Assembly: GCA_963746605.1 (NCBI GenBank)
Contig: CAVVCH010000061.1
Span: 1 to 64,000, forward strand
From: CAVQSS01 sp963746605
GTDB lineage: Bacteria > Desulfobacterota > RBG-13-43-22
Direction of reading: 5' to 3'
Length of the DNA stretch: 64,000 nucleotides
The notes under the pieces are model-generated. The model saw only the letters and a list, made by a program, of their open reading frames with translations, was not told the DNA's origin and searched no databases. Each line of letters starts with the position of its first letter. Positions within the stretch are counted from its first letter, which is position 1. The translations under genes and the position numbers were made by a program. Below are positions 25,920-35,210 of the stretch, piece by piece.

Positions 25920-28386
25920 TTTTATGACCGGTATCTTCCGCGCCTGCTGATCCGAAAGGTGGAAAATATTTTTCAACAGCCATTCCGGCCGGGCTTCAGG
26001 GCCCGGCCCGTCGGCTAAAACCCAACGAATTTCAGTTTGATCGTCGGCTAACGGGGTGAGGAAGATTTCTTTAATCAGCGGCCTGAGGTCGATGGTCGCT
26101 TCCCTTTTCCCGAGGCGTTGGATCGGCCAGGATTCGGCCGCCAGGAAAGATTGCCAGGAACCTTCCTGCAAATCCCGGTTGTCTATCCGGGCTTGGTAGG
26201 CACGGTTTTCCTCTCTTGGAAAAGGACTGTTCAAGGCCACTTCCTGGACTTCGACCAGATCGGTCCCGGGGAAAAAATTTCCGAGCAATCGCCGCGCCAT
26301 TTCTTCCACCGCCGTCGTCCCCTGACACTGGACATCCACCCACTCTCCCCGGCTGCTCAATCCCACCGGCAGGGCCGGTCCAAAAGAGATCTTGGGCAGG
26401 GGATGGAAGCCCTGAGAAAAAACCAGGGGCAGGCCGGCCCGTCGAAAAGCACGGATGATGGCCTCTTTCCATTCCAGGTGGCCCTAAAAGACGGGCCGGT
26501 CCGGTTTTGGAAAGACGGAGGCGAAATTTTTTGATATCCGGCGGGGCGAAAGTCACCGGCGGCTTCCCCTTCGGAGGAGTGAAACGTTCAAAAAGAATAG
26601 GTTCTACCTCCCGGTCGGGGCAGATGCCGCACTGCCGGCAATCTCCCTGGCGACAGTCGGGAGTGGAAGCCCCGGTCAACCCGCGTTGATATTCCTCCCA
26701 GAGGTATCTTCGATGCACACCGGACTCGATAAATTCCCAGGGGAACCTAGTCTCCTGACCGCGGACTTCATATAAAAATCGGACATCGGTGCCGGTTTCC
26801 TCCAGGGCCTTTTCCCAGGCCGGCCAATTAAAATAATCACTCCAGGCATCCAAACGGGCTCCGTTTTGATAGGCCCGCTCGATCGTCCGTCCCAGGCGTC
26901 GATCTCCACGGGAACACAATCCCTCCAAAAGGCTTTGACGGGGATCGTTCCATTTCACCTGGATGGTCTTGCCCCGCAGGGCCTTTTGAATAAAGGCAAT
27001 TCGTTCCCGGCTCTCTTCCAGGGTCAATTGCGCCGTCCATTGAAAGGGGGTATGCGGTTTGGGGATAAAGGTGGAAATCCCCACGTTAATTTGCAGGCGG
27101 GGATTGACCGATCGGGCGGCTTTCTGAATTTTTTTCACCAGGTCGACCAAACCCTGGAGGTCCTCCCAGGTCTCGGTGGGCAGGCCGATCATAAAATAAA
27201 GCTTCAATACCCGCCAGCCGGCCTTAAACACCGCTTGAACCGTATTCAGTATATCCCCTTCGCTGATATTTTTGTTAATCACGTCCCGCAACCGCTGGGT
27301 CCCGGCCTCCGGGGCCAGGGTGAAGCCGGTTTTTCGAACGCGCTTGATTTGATCGATCATTTTCGGGCTTAGGGTGTCCACTCGCAGGGAGGGAAGGGAA
27401 AAGGCCACCCGTTCGGCTTCCCAGCGCTCCATCAAGGCCGGGAGGAGTTGATCCAGGCAGCCATAGTCGCCGCTGCTCAGGGAGAGGAGCGTGGCTTCAT
27501 CATATCCGCTTTGGGATAAGCCCTTTTCAAAAAGCTGCCAGACTTTTTCCGGCGACCGTTCCCGTACCGGGCGGTAGATGATCCCGGCCTGGCAGAAGCG
27601 GCAGCCCCGGGTGCAGCCCCGGGTGATCTCAACGCTCAAACGGTCGTGAATGATACGGTGGTAGGGCAGGGGGCTGACTTCCGGATAGCCCACCCGGTTG
27701 ATGTCGGCCACCAGACGTTTGCGGATTTTGATCTCGGCCTTCGGCGGTTGATCCGGGTCCGGGGCCTGGACCGCGGGAATATAGACCCCTTCCAGTCCGG
27801 CCAGGGCGTCCAATAAATCCGGACGTCCGGATCCTCCGGCCTTCCAGTTTAACCAGGTTTCACAGATTTCTTCGATAACCTCCTCCCCGTCGCCGATGAC
27901 CAGGAGGTCGAAAAAATCGGCCAGGGGTTCAGGGTTAAAAACACAAGGTCCCCCGGCGATGACGAGGGGATGTTCAGCGGAACGATCCCGGGATCTGAGC
28001 GGGAGACCTCCCAACGACAGCATCTCCAGGACATTGGTATAGCCCAGCTCGTAGGGAAGGCTGAAACCGATCAGGTCAAAATCCTTTAGGGGGGTGCCTG
28101 ATTCCAGGGAAGTCAGGGGCAGGGACCGCTCCCGTAGGATCCGGGACAGATCCGGCGCCGGGGCAAAAAAACGCTCCGCCCAGACCTCCGGTCGGGCGTT
28201 GAGGAGATAGTAGAGGATTTTTATTCCCAGGTGAGACATGCCCACTTCATACAAGTCGGGAAAGGCCAAAGCAAAGCGCAGCCTCACGTCTTGAAGATCC
28301 TTGTGGGTCGAGAAAAGTTCCTGTCCCAAATAGCGGCTGGGTTTTTGGACTTCCGGGAGAAGGTCCTCCAGCGGACAATGGTCCAT
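25914..28386 (-). CDS. radical SAM protein with DUF2344 domain (one-base frameshift)
   Basis: About 824 residues after correcting one base. The N-terminal part has a B12-type Rossmann segment (GGLPLRSRDR, PLVIAGGPCVFNPEPLADFF, LVIGDGEEVI). The radical SAM core has EITRGCTRGCRFCQAG (CxxxCxxC) and PEAGTQRLRDVINKN. Then come a four-Cys cluster (CRQGDCRQCGIC) and DUF2344: KTGPARLLGHLEWKEAII, AGLPLVFSQGFHPLPKISFG. The +1 shift lies at GGG near 26484. This fusion is a widespread bacterial family of unknown role (TIGR03960/TIGR03936-like). ATG 28386 is 3 bp after the upstream stop, so it is coupled to the beta-CASP gene. Confidence 0.85.
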
Positions 28387-28389
28387 CAA

Positions 28390-29982
28390 TCAGACTTCCT
28401 TCAGAAAGCCTTCAAGGCCCTTTTCGGTCTTCTTCAGGAAGGTCTTGAGTTCACGGATTTTTCCCTTTTTCAGGGTCGGGATTTTCCCGAGGAGGCCGTG
28501 CAATCCCTCCAGGCGGGTTTCCAGCAGGGCATACAGGGCCATCAGTTCCTCGGTTTCCTTGGTCAATTCGACGGGTCTTTCCGGGGGGACCGCCAGAGAG
28601 AGCGTCTCCAGCCAATGGGGGACCTGGGCGGTGAAGGGAAAGTTCTTTTGAATGGCGGCGGCCAAGGCCAGGCTGGCCGATTCTTCGCCGTGGATGACGT
28701 AGACCTGGAGCCCGGGATTCTTGAAATGGCCCAGCCAGGCCAGCAATTCCTTCTGGTCGGCGTGGGCCGAGAAACCGCCGATGGTGTGGATTTTGGCCCG
28801 GACGGCCACCTCTTCCTGGAAGATGCGTACTTTTTTGGCGCCATCGACGATGGCCCGCCCTAAGGTTCCCTCGGCCTGGAAGCCAATGATGACGATTTGG
28901 ACCCCGGGTTTCCAGAGATTGTGTTTCAGATGGTGCTTAATCCGGCCGGCATTGCACATGCCGCTGCCCGCGATGATGATCCCCGGCCCTTCATGGCGGT
29001 TGATGGCCATGGATTCTTCCGGGGTACGGGTATATACCAAGGTGGGTATTTCAAAAGGGTTTTTGCCGCCGCTGATCATCCGGGCCGTAGACGGGTTGAA
29101 ATAGTCCGGGTGCTGTTTAAAGATTTCGGTGGCTGAAATGGCCAGGGGGCTGTCCAAATAAACCGGGAGGGAGGGGATCTGTCCTTTTTCCAGGAACTCG
29201 TTTAAGGTCAAAAGAATCTCCTGGGTGCGTTCCACGGCAAAGGCCGGGATGATGACCTTTTCACCGTACTTGATGCCCTCCCGGATGGCTTCCAATAATT
29301 CTGCTTTACTGGCCTCCTGGGTCTTGTGCAGGCGGTTTCCATAGGTGGATTCGACAAAGCAATAATCGGCTTCCTCCACGGTTTCTTTTTCGCTGACGAT
29401 CAGGGCATTCTCCCGGCCGATATCGCCGGAAAAAACGATTTTCCCCTCCGATCCCTGTTCCCGGTAAAAAATTTCCAGAAAGGAAGCGCCCAGGATATGC
29501 CCGGCGTTCCGAAAACGGAAGCGGATATCCGGGCTGAGGGAAATATCGGTATTCCGCTCAACGGGCTCGAAATATTTGATGCAGGCCTCGGCGTCCTCCA
29601 GGGTATACAAGGGCTCCACCGGGTTCTGGCCGGACCGGAGTTTTTTTCGTGACTGCCATTCCGCGTCCATTTCCTGGATGTGGGCGCTGTCTTTGAGCAT
29701 GATCCGGCAAAGGTCAAAGGTGGCCTCGGTGCAGAGGATCTTCCCCCGGAAGCCTTCTTTAACCAGACGGGGCAGCAGACCGCAGTGGTCGATATGGGCG
29801 TGGGTCAACAACACATAGTGCAGTTGCTGCGGTCGGTAGCGGTTTAGGGAATAGTTGCGCCGTTCGATCTCCCGGCCGCCCTGAAACATGCCGCAGTCGA
29901 CTAAAAAGCGGAGACGTTCGTTTTCCACTAAAAAACAGGAGCCGGTCACCGTTCGGGTGGCCCCCAGACAAGTCACTTGCAT
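28390..29982 (-). CDS. metallo-beta-lactamase/beta-CASP RNase
   Basis: A 530-residue nuclease of the RNA-specific MBL-beta-CASP family (TTHA0252/CPSF-like). The zinc motif is LLTHAHIDHCGLLPRL near residue 60, followed by GHILGAS, SGDIGRE and ESTYGNR. The beta-CASP insert has PAFAVERTQEILLTL and IIAGSGMCNAGRIKHHLKH. The C-terminal RMMBL part is IGGFSAHADQKELLAWL. About 50 charged helical residues follow. AAGAAAGGAA precedes ATG 29982. It likely processes or degrades RNA in the cytoplasm. Confidence 0.92.
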   Translation of the reverse strand: MQVTCLGATRTVTGSCFLVENERLRFLVDCGMFQGGREIERRNYSLNRYRPQQLHYVLLTHAHIDHCGLLPRLVKEGFRGKILCTEATFDLCRIMLKDSAHIQEMDAEWQSRKKLRSGQNPVEPLYTLEDAEACIKYFEPVERNTDISLSPDIRFRFRNAGHILGASFLEIFYREQGSEGKIVFSGDIGRENALIVSEKETVEEADYCFVESTYGNRLHKTQEASKAELLEAIREGIKYGEKVIIPAFAVERTQEILLTLNEFLEKGQIPSLPVYLDSPLAISATEIFKQHPDYFNPSTARMISGGKNPFEIPTLVYTRTPEESMAINRHEGPGIIIAGSGMCNAGRIKHHLKHNLWKPGVQIVIIGFQAEGTLGRAIVDGAKKVRIFQEEVAVRAKIHTIGGFSAHADQKELLAWLGHFKNPGLQVYVIHGEESASLALAAAIQKNFPFTAQVPHWLETLSLAVPPERPVELTKETEELMALYALLETRLEGLHGLLGKIPTLKKGKIRELKTFLKKTEKGLEGFLKEV

Positions 29983-30124
29983 GCGGTGTATTCCTTTCTT
30001 AGCAAACTCTTGACATAGAAAAACAAATCATATAAGCAGATAGACGAGATTTCAACGAAAAATTGCGTTCTTAAGGCGCCTGAAGATCATGATCCCGGAG
30101 CGCCGCCCTTAAAAGGAACTAGTT

Positions 30125-30790
30125 ATGCTGGAGCAAAAATCAGACCGACAATACGTGATCGACGACCTGACCATCAAGGATTCCTGGCGGATGTTTCGTA
30201 TCCTGGCCGAGTTTGTGGACGGCTTTGAAACCCTGCCCCAGATTCACCCGGCCGTCTCCATTTTTGGTTCGGCCCGGTCCAAGCCGGGGGATCGTTATTA
30301 CGAACAGACCGTTGAGATCGCGCGCCTGCTGGTTCGGAACGGGTTCAACGTGATCTCCGGCGGCGGACCGGGGATCATGGAGGCGGCCAACAAAGGGGCG
30401 GCGGAGGCCGGCGGCAAATCGGCGGGGCTGAACATCGAGCTGCCCTACGAACAAAAACCCAACCCTTACGCCAATATCCGCTTAAACTTTCGTTATTTCT
30501 TCATTCGCAAGGTCATGTTCATCAAGTATGCCGTGGCCTATGTGATTTTGCCCGGCGGATTCGGCACCTTGGACGAATTTTCCGAGGCCATTACGCTGAT
30601 TCAGACCAAACGGATCAAGCCGTTCCCGGTGATCCTGGTGGACAAGAGTTACTGGAAGGGGCTGTTGGACTGGCTGCGCAAGACGGCCTGTCCGGAGTGC
30701 ATGATTGACGCCGACGACCTGGATATCATCAGCGTGATCGACGAACCGGAGGAGGTCGTTCGGACCATCAAAAAGGTCATCATCCTCTAA
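30125..30790 (+). CDS. LOG-family nucleotide phosphoribohydrolase
   Basis: A 221-residue Rossmann-fold protein of the LOG/TIGR00730 type: SIFGSARS near the start, SGGGPGIMEAANKGAAEAGG and the signature PGGFGTLDEFSEAITLIQTK. LOG proteins cleave nucleoside 5'-monophosphates to base and ribose 5-phosphate; bacterial members may act in nucleotide salvage. The N-terminal ~40 residues form a short helical extension. AAAGGAAC precedes ATG 30125. It is followed closely by polX on the same strand. Confidence 0.9.
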   Translation: MLEQKSDRQYVIDDLTIKDSWRMFRILAEFVDGFETLPQIHPAVSIFGSARSKPGDRYYEQTVEIARLLVRNGFNVISGGGPGIMEAANKGAAEAGGKSAGLNIELPYEQKPNPYANIRLNFRYFFIRKVMFIKYAVAYVILPGGFGTLDEFSEAITLIQTKRIKPFPVILVDKSYWKGLLDWLRKTACPECMIDADDLDIISVIDEPEEVVRTIKKVIIL

Positions 30791-30852
30791 TAACAAGATT
30801 GGAAGTTCATTTTCATGCTTCGGGGTGCCCGCTCCGGGCAGTTGGCTCTATT

Positions 30853-32589
30853 ATGGAAAACAAGGAAGTCGCCCGGGTCCTGGCTGAAATCGCCGAGCTG
30901 CTGGAACTGGCCGGAGAGAACCCTTTCAAGATCAGGGCCTATGCCCAGGGGGCCCGGATCATCGAGGCCGAGGATCGACCCGTTTCGGAATTGATCGCCG
31001 GCGGCGAACTGGGCCGGATCAGGGGTATCGGGTCCACCCTCTCCCAGCAGATCACCCAACTGGTTCAGGAGGGGGCCATTCCTTTGCATCAGGAATTGAA
31101 AAATACCTTCCCCCAGGGTATCCGGGATATGCTCCGCGTCCCGGGCCTCGGCCCCAAAAAAGTAAAGGAATTGATCGATCAACTGGGCATCCGTTCCTTA
31201 GGAGAACTGGAATACGCCGGTCACGAAAACCGGCTGCTCACCCTGCCCGGGTTCGGAAAAAAATCCCAGGAGAATATCCTCAGAGGGATCGAACACCTGA
31301 AAAAATTCCAGGGTCGATTCCTTTTCGGGGAGGCCTATCCGCAGGCCCGGGCCCTGCTCGAAAAAATCCAAAAACACCCCCAAACCCTCCGGGCGGACAT
31401 TGCCGGGAGCCTTCGGCGGCGCAAAGAAATCGTCAAGGACATTGACCTGGTGGCGGAAAGCCGAAATCCGGAGGCCCTGATGGACCTTTTTACCTCCCTC
31501 CCCCTGGTGGAGCAAGTAACGGCAAAAGGCCCAACCAAAGCGGCGGTCCTGCTCAAGACCGGCATCCAGGCGGATCTGCGGGTAGTGGGTCCCGGGGGCT
31601 TCCCTTTTGCCCTGCACCACTTTACGGGCAGCAAGGAACACCATATCGCTTTGCGGGGCCTGGCCAACGAATCGGGCTTTAAGATCAATGAGTATGGCTT
31701 GTTCAAAAACGAAAAGCTGATCGCCTGCGGCGATGAAGCCGACCTTTACGCCCATCTGGGACTGGCCTACATCCCGCCCGAGCTGCGTGAGGATTGGGGA
31801 GAAATTGAAGCTGCCCGGGAAAAAAAGCTCCCGCGGCTGGTGGAGGAGAAAGACCTCCGGGGGGCCTTTCACTTTCACACCCACCTGAGCGACGGCACTC
31901 CCACCTTGAACCAATGGATCCTGGCGGCCCAAACGAATGGCTACCGCTATCTGGGCATTTCCGACCACAGTCAATCGGCGTTTTATGCCGGCGGCTTGAA
32001 ATCGGAACAACTGAAAGAGCAGGAAAAGGAAATACGGCGTATCAATGAAAGTCAAAAGCAGGTACGTCTTTTTTGGGGGATCGAATCGGACATCCAGCCC
32101 GACGGGTCATTGGATTACCCGGATCAGGAACTAGCCCGCTTCGATTTCATCATCGCCTCCGTCCATTCCAGGTTCAATATGACCGAAGCGGAGATGACCC
32201 GCCGGATCATCCGGGCGATTGAGAATCCCTTCACCACCATGGTGGGTCATCCCACCGGCCGGCTGCTCCTGGCCCGGGATCCGTATCCGTTGGATATGGA
32301 CGCGGTCCTTCAGGCCGCCGCCCGCCGGGGGGTGCTGATCGAGCTCAACGCCAATCCCCATCGGCTGGATCTGGACTGGCGGCTCATGAAGAAGGCCAAG
32401 GAATTAGGGCTTAAAGTGGTAATCAATCCCGATGCCCACCACCTCGAAGGGCTGGAAGACGTGGCCTACGGAGTCGGGATCGCCCGCAAGGGCTGGCTGA
32501 CCCGAGAGGATATTTTCAATACCGGGGAGGCCAAGGAGGTAGCGGATTATCTGGAGAAACGGAGGAGGAAAATAAACGGGATGGCTTGA
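30853..32589 (+). CDS. polX: DNA polymerase/3'-5' exonuclease PolX
   Basis: A 578-residue family X polymerase fused to a PHP domain. The N-terminal HhH region reads NKEVARVLAEIAELLELAG and LRVPGLGPKKVKELI. The polymerase palm has DIAGSLRRRKEIVKDIDLV (catalytic Asp pair) and LKTGIQADLRVV. The PHP exonuclease domain starts FHFHTHLSDGTPTLNQWI, with later SVHSRF and NPDAHH metal ligands. It acts in DNA repair gap filling. The frame is open to 30799 by TTG, but ATG 30853 starts the conserved MENKEVARVL. Confidence 0.94.
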   Translation: MENKEVARVLAEIAELLELAGENPFKIRAYAQGARIIEAEDRPVSELIAGGELGRIRGIGSTLSQQITQLVQEGAIPLHQELKNTFPQGIRDMLRVPGLGPKKVKELIDQLGIRSLGELEYAGHENRLLTLPGFGKKSQENILRGIEHLKKFQGRFLFGEAYPQARALLEKIQKHPQTLRADIAGSLRRRKEIVKDIDLVAESRNPEALMDLFTSLPLVEQVTAKGPTKAAVLLKTGIQADLRVVGPGGFPFALHHFTGSKEHHIALRGLANESGFKINEYGLFKNEKLIACGDEADLYAHLGLAYIPPELREDWGEIEAAREKKLPRLVEEKDLRGAFHFHTHLSDGTPTLNQWILAAQTNGYRYLGISDHSQSAFYAGGLKSEQLKEQEKEIRRINESQKQVRLFWGIESDIQPDGSLDYPDQELARFDFIIASVHSRFNMTEAEMTRRIIRAIENPFTTMVGHPTGRLLLARDPYPLDMDAVLQAAARRGVLIELNANPHRLDLDWRLMKKAKELGLKVVINPDAHHLEGLEDVAYGVGIARKGWLTREDIFNTGEAKEVADYLEKRRRKINGMA

Positions 32590-32626
32590 ACGAGCCGGAA
32601 TAACCACGAACCCTTTGTACTATAGG

Positions 32627-32721
32627 GAACGTCGAACATCGAACATCGAACATCGAATGTTCAATGGCGGTTAGTTTTTCATTCGATGTTGGACGTTCGA
32701 TGTTCAATGTTCGACGTTCAT
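32627..32721. repeat. dispersed repeat B, copy 1 (GAACATCGAACATCGAA type)
   Basis: GAACGTCGAACATCGAACAT at the left end, TTCGATGTTCAATGTTCGAC near the right end: the two ends are inverted copies of one tandem 9-mer-like motif around a variable centre. Other copies lie at 43447-43541 and 59856-59997. It sits between polX and nth and carries no gene. Confidence 0.85.
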
Positions 32722-32799
32722 CTTTTTAACGCCCCACACAGTCCATCCCGAGCCATAATAATATACCACACTTTTAACTTTCGTATTTAGGCGTCAACT

Positions 32800-33438
32800 A
32801 TGAAACTTGAAGAAAGAATAAAGATCATTCTCCCCGCCCTGGATCGGCTTTACCCCCGATCCCATACGGCCCTCTCCTATAGAAACCCCCTGGAGATGCT
32901 GGTGGCCACTATCCTCTCGGCCCAATGCACGGATAAAAAAGTGAACGAGGTGACCCAGACCCTTTTTAAAAAATACCGGAGCGCCCGGGATTATGCCGAG
33001 GTCGAACTAACCGAATTGGAGGCGGATATCCGGCCTACCGGCTTTTTCCACAACAAGGCCAAGAGCCTCAAGAACTGTTGCACGGAGTTGATCAGGAGGC
33101 ATCAGGGAGAGGTGCCCCGGACCATGGAGGAGCTGACCGCCCTCCCGGGGATTGGGCGGAAAACCGCCAATGTGATTCTAGGCAGTGCTTTTGGGATTCC
33201 CGGTATCGTGGTGGACACCCATGTGGGCCGGATCGTTCAACGTCTGGGGCTGACCAAGGAAAAGGACCCGGTTAAAATCGAATGGGCTTTAATGCCCTTG
33301 ATCCCCAAAGAACGCTGGATCCTTTTCTCCCATCAACTCATCGCGCACGGGCGGTCCTTGTGCCCGGCCCGGTCCCCCAAGTGTCCGGAGTGTCCCTTGC
33401 GGCCGGCCTGTGATTATGGGACGTCTTATGGCCGGTAA
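32800..33438 (+). CDS. nth: endonuclease III
   Basis: A 212-residue HhH-GPD DNA glycosylase/AP lyase. LVATILSAQCTDKKVNEVTQ, the helix-hairpin-helix LPGIGRKTANVILG with catalytic Lys, VDTHVGR with catalytic Asp, and the [4Fe-4S] loop CPARSPKCPECPLRPAC are all present. It removes oxidised pyrimidines in base excision repair. It follows polX, another repair enzyme, after a repeat-filled gap. The length is normal. Confidence 0.96.
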   Translation: MKLEERIKIILPALDRLYPRSHTALSYRNPLEMLVATILSAQCTDKKVNEVTQTLFKKYRSARDYAEVELTELEADIRPTGFFHNKAKSLKNCCTELIRRHQGEVPRTMEELTALPGIGRKTANVILGSAFGIPGIVVDTHVGRIVQRLGLTKEKDPVKIEWALMPLIPKERWILFSHQLIAHGRSLCPARSPKCPECPLRPACDYGTSYGR

Positions 33439-33480
33439 GAAGATGGAAGAGGGAAGATGGAAGAAGGAGAAAAATAAGAA
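33437..33480 (+). repeat. GA-rich dispersed repeat C, copy 1
   Basis: GAAGATGGAAGAGGGAAGAT and the following purine-rich run. Similar purine tracts of GGGAAGATGG units occur at 52415-52500 and, inverted, at 60003-60062. It lies right after the nth stop. Confidence 0.55.
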
Positions 33481-33562
33481 GAATGTGAGCACAGCTTGCC
33501 CAACGGTTGTGATCGCCTGGATCCACCGACACTGATGATAACTTCAATAATGATCCGTGAAA

Positions 33563-34282
33563 ATGAATAGCCCGATGACCGATATTCCGGTGGTGGAGAT
33601 CGCCAACCTGTACAAGTCCTACTGGCGGGGGAACCAGCGGATAGCGGTTCTCGAGGACCTCAGCCTCACCATTTCTGAAGGGGAATTTATAGCCCTCATG
33701 GGTCCTTCGGGTTCCGGCAAAACCACCCTGCTCAATTTAATCGCCGGGATCGATCAGGCCGATCAGGGCCTGATCAAAGTGGCCGGGATTGACATCACCC
33801 GATTGGGGGAAACTGATTTGGCGGCCTGGCGTTCCCGCCACATCGGTTTTGTTTTCCAGTTTTACAATCTACTGCCGGTGCTGACTGCCTATGAGAATGT
33901 GGAACTACCCCTGCTGTTGAGCGAGCTGTCCAGAAGAGCGCGCCGGCAGCATGTGGAAACGGCCTTGCGGGTGGTCGGCCTGACGGATCGCCGGGATCAT
34001 TATCCGCAGCAGTTATCGGGGGGCCAGCAGCAGCGGGTGGCCATTGCCCGGGCCATCATCACCGACCCGACCATTATCGTGGCCGACGAGCCCACCGGAG
34101 ACTTGGACAAGGTCTCAGCCCAGGAGATTTTGAAATTGATGGAGGGACTTAATCGGGAGTTCGGGAAGACCATCATCATGGTCACCCACGACCCCCGGGC
34201 CGCCAAGGCGGCGCGGCTCCAATTTTTTTTGGATAAGGGCATGTTAAATCCCCAGTCCAAGGGGGACCTGTTTCCCGGATGA
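33563..34282 (+). CDS. LolD/MacB-type ABC transporter ATPase, no permease
   Basis: A 239-residue ATP-binding subunit. Walker A is MGPSGSGKTTLLN, the Q-loop FVFQFYNLLPVLTAYENVEL, the signature LSGGQQQRVAIARAI, Walker B IIVADEPTGDLD and the H-loop MVTHD. The sequence type matches LolD/MacB/FtsE-like ATPases that partner with FtsX-fold permeases. No permease is beside it on either side, so the partner must be encoded elsewhere or be lost. The ribosome-binding site is weak; ATG 33563 or 33575 are both possible starts. Confidence 0.88.
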   Translation: MNSPMTDIPVVEIANLYKSYWRGNQRIAVLEDLSLTISEGEFIALMGPSGSGKTTLLNLIAGIDQADQGLIKVAGIDITRLGETDLAAWRSRHIGFVFQFYNLLPVLTAYENVELPLLLSELSRRARRQHVETALRVVGLTDRRDHYPQQLSGGQQQRVAIARAIITDPTIIVADEPTGDLDKVSAQEILKLMEGLNREFGKTIIMVTHDPRAAKAARLQFFLDKGMLNPQSKGDLFPG

Positions 34283-34321
34283 TCTTAAGTCTGGCATATT
34301 TATGGCATTTAATTTTATGAT

Positions 34322-34351
34322 TTGACATAAAGACGGGGATAGCGGCATAAT
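34322..34351 (+). promoter_or_regulatory. vapBC promoter, possibly leaderless
   Basis: TTGACA (34322-34327), an 18-bp spacer and CATAAT (34346-34351). The antitoxin ATG at 34358 lies 7 bases after the -10, where transcription would be expected to begin, so the mRNA may have no leader. No ribosome-binding site is visible. Confidence 0.5.
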
Positions 34352-34357
34352 GTCTCC

Positions 34358-34630
34358 ATGCGGACTACGATTGAAATAGACGGCGACCTGATAAAGGAAC
34401 TTAAGGAACGAGGACATCGGGAGGGTAAATCCCTGCGAAAAATGTTGAATGCCGCCCTGAGAAGGGGTCTGACCAAACCTACGGCTTCACGGTCTCCCCG
34501 GCGATATAAATGTCCGGCTGTGCCTATGGGGATCCCCCCAAGCGCTTCTCTGGATTTGGATAAGGCACTCGCCCTATCCGGAGCGATGGAGGATGCCGAG
34601 ATAATCAGAAAACTGGAGCTGCGGAAATGA
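34358..34630 (+). CDS. VapB-like antitoxin
   Basis: A 90-residue protein. The N-terminal MRTTIEIDGDLIKELKERG is a ribbon-helix-helix strand and helix, usual for VapB-type antitoxins that bind DNA as dimers. The C-terminal half (SLDLDKALALSGAMEDAEII) would wrap the toxin. It is followed after 7 bp by the PIN-domain toxin. It probably neutralises VapC and represses its own promoter. Confidence 0.8.
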   Translation: MRTTIEIDGDLIKELKERGHREGKSLRKMLNAALRRGLTKPTASRSPRRYKCPAVPMGIPPSASLDLDKALALSGAMEDAEIIRKLELRK

Positions 34631-34637
34631 AAGCCTG

Positions 34638-35066
34638 ATGAAGCTGGTCGACTTAAATTTGCTCCTTTATGCCGTCAATAGCGATAGCCATCCCCATCAG
34701 AAGGCCAAAGCGTGGCTGGAAGAGGTGTTGGCCGGGGAGGAACCCGTCGCCATTCCATGGGTGGTTTTACTCGGGTTTTTGAGGATTTCGACCAATCCCC
34801 GTATATTCCCCCAATGCCTTACGGTTGAGATGTCCTTGAATATTGTCGACGGCTGGCTGGCCCAACCCAACGTGCAACTTTTATCGCCCCAAAGCAGTCA
34901 CTGGAAAATACTCCGGTCTTTGCTGGTCGAATCGGGGACTGCGGGAAACCTCGTCACAGATACCTATTTGGCTGCCTTGGCTATCGAAAATGGAGCCGAA
35001 CTTTGTTCGACGGACAGCGATTTCTCCCGCTTTCCAAGATTGCGCTGGACCAATCCACTCTGTTAA
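34638..35066 (+). CDS. VapC-family PIN-domain toxin
   Basis: A 142-residue PIN ribonuclease. The acidic residues are Asp4 in LVDLNLLLYAVN, Glu in the central helix region, Asp in LVTDTYLAALAIENG and Asp in CSTDSDFSRFP, the usual four-residue metal site. It resembles the TIGR00028-type VapC group (GFLRISTNPRIF). VapC toxins cut tRNA or rRNA; the target is unknown here. It forms a type II pair with the preceding gene. Confidence 0.87.
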   Translation: MKLVDLNLLLYAVNSDSHPHQKAKAWLEEVLAGEEPVAIPWVVLLGFLRISTNPRIFPQCLTVEMSLNIVDGWLAQPNVQLLSPQSSHWKILRSLLVESGTAGNLVTDTYLAALAIENGAELCSTDSDFSRFPRLRWTNPLC

Positions 35067-35090
35067 TAATCGGGTCTTAACGGAAGCGGA

Positions 35091-35118
35091 TTGCATATTC
35101 TCGTTTCTGTGCTATAAT
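35091..35118 (+). promoter_or_regulatory. promoter upstream of fmdB-like gene
   Basis: TTGCAT (35091-35096), 16-bp spacer, TATAAT (35113-35118). It lies just after the vapC stop and drives a leader that contains the terminator-like hairpin at 35162-35196. Confidence 0.55.
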
Positions 35119-35161
35119 AGTAATATATCGATCTATATTAGAACCTGAGTTTTTGAAATAG

Positions 35162-35196
35162 AGATTCCCTATGCGGTTCCGGGAATCTTTGTTTTT
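35162..35196 (+). terminator. hairpin with T-tract in the fmdB-like leader
   Basis: AGATTCCC, an 11-base loop, GGGAATCT, then TTTGTTTTT. It has the form of an intrinsic terminator but lies between the promoter at 35091-35118 and the ribosome-binding site GAGGAGG at 35199-35205, so it could attenuate the downstream gene. If the upstream promoter is not used, it may simply terminate vapBC. Confidence 0.6.
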
Positions 35197-35210
35197 AAGA
35201 GGAGGATCCC

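Noticed and set aside
32627..32721. CRISPR array
   Set aside because: The GAACATCGAA units have no regular repeat-spacer pattern and the ends are inverted, not direct; no cas genes are present.
34358..35066. Part of a larger defence island
   Set aside because: vapBC is flanked by an ABC ATPase and housekeeping tRNA-modification genes; no restriction, CRISPR, integrase or phage genes are seen.
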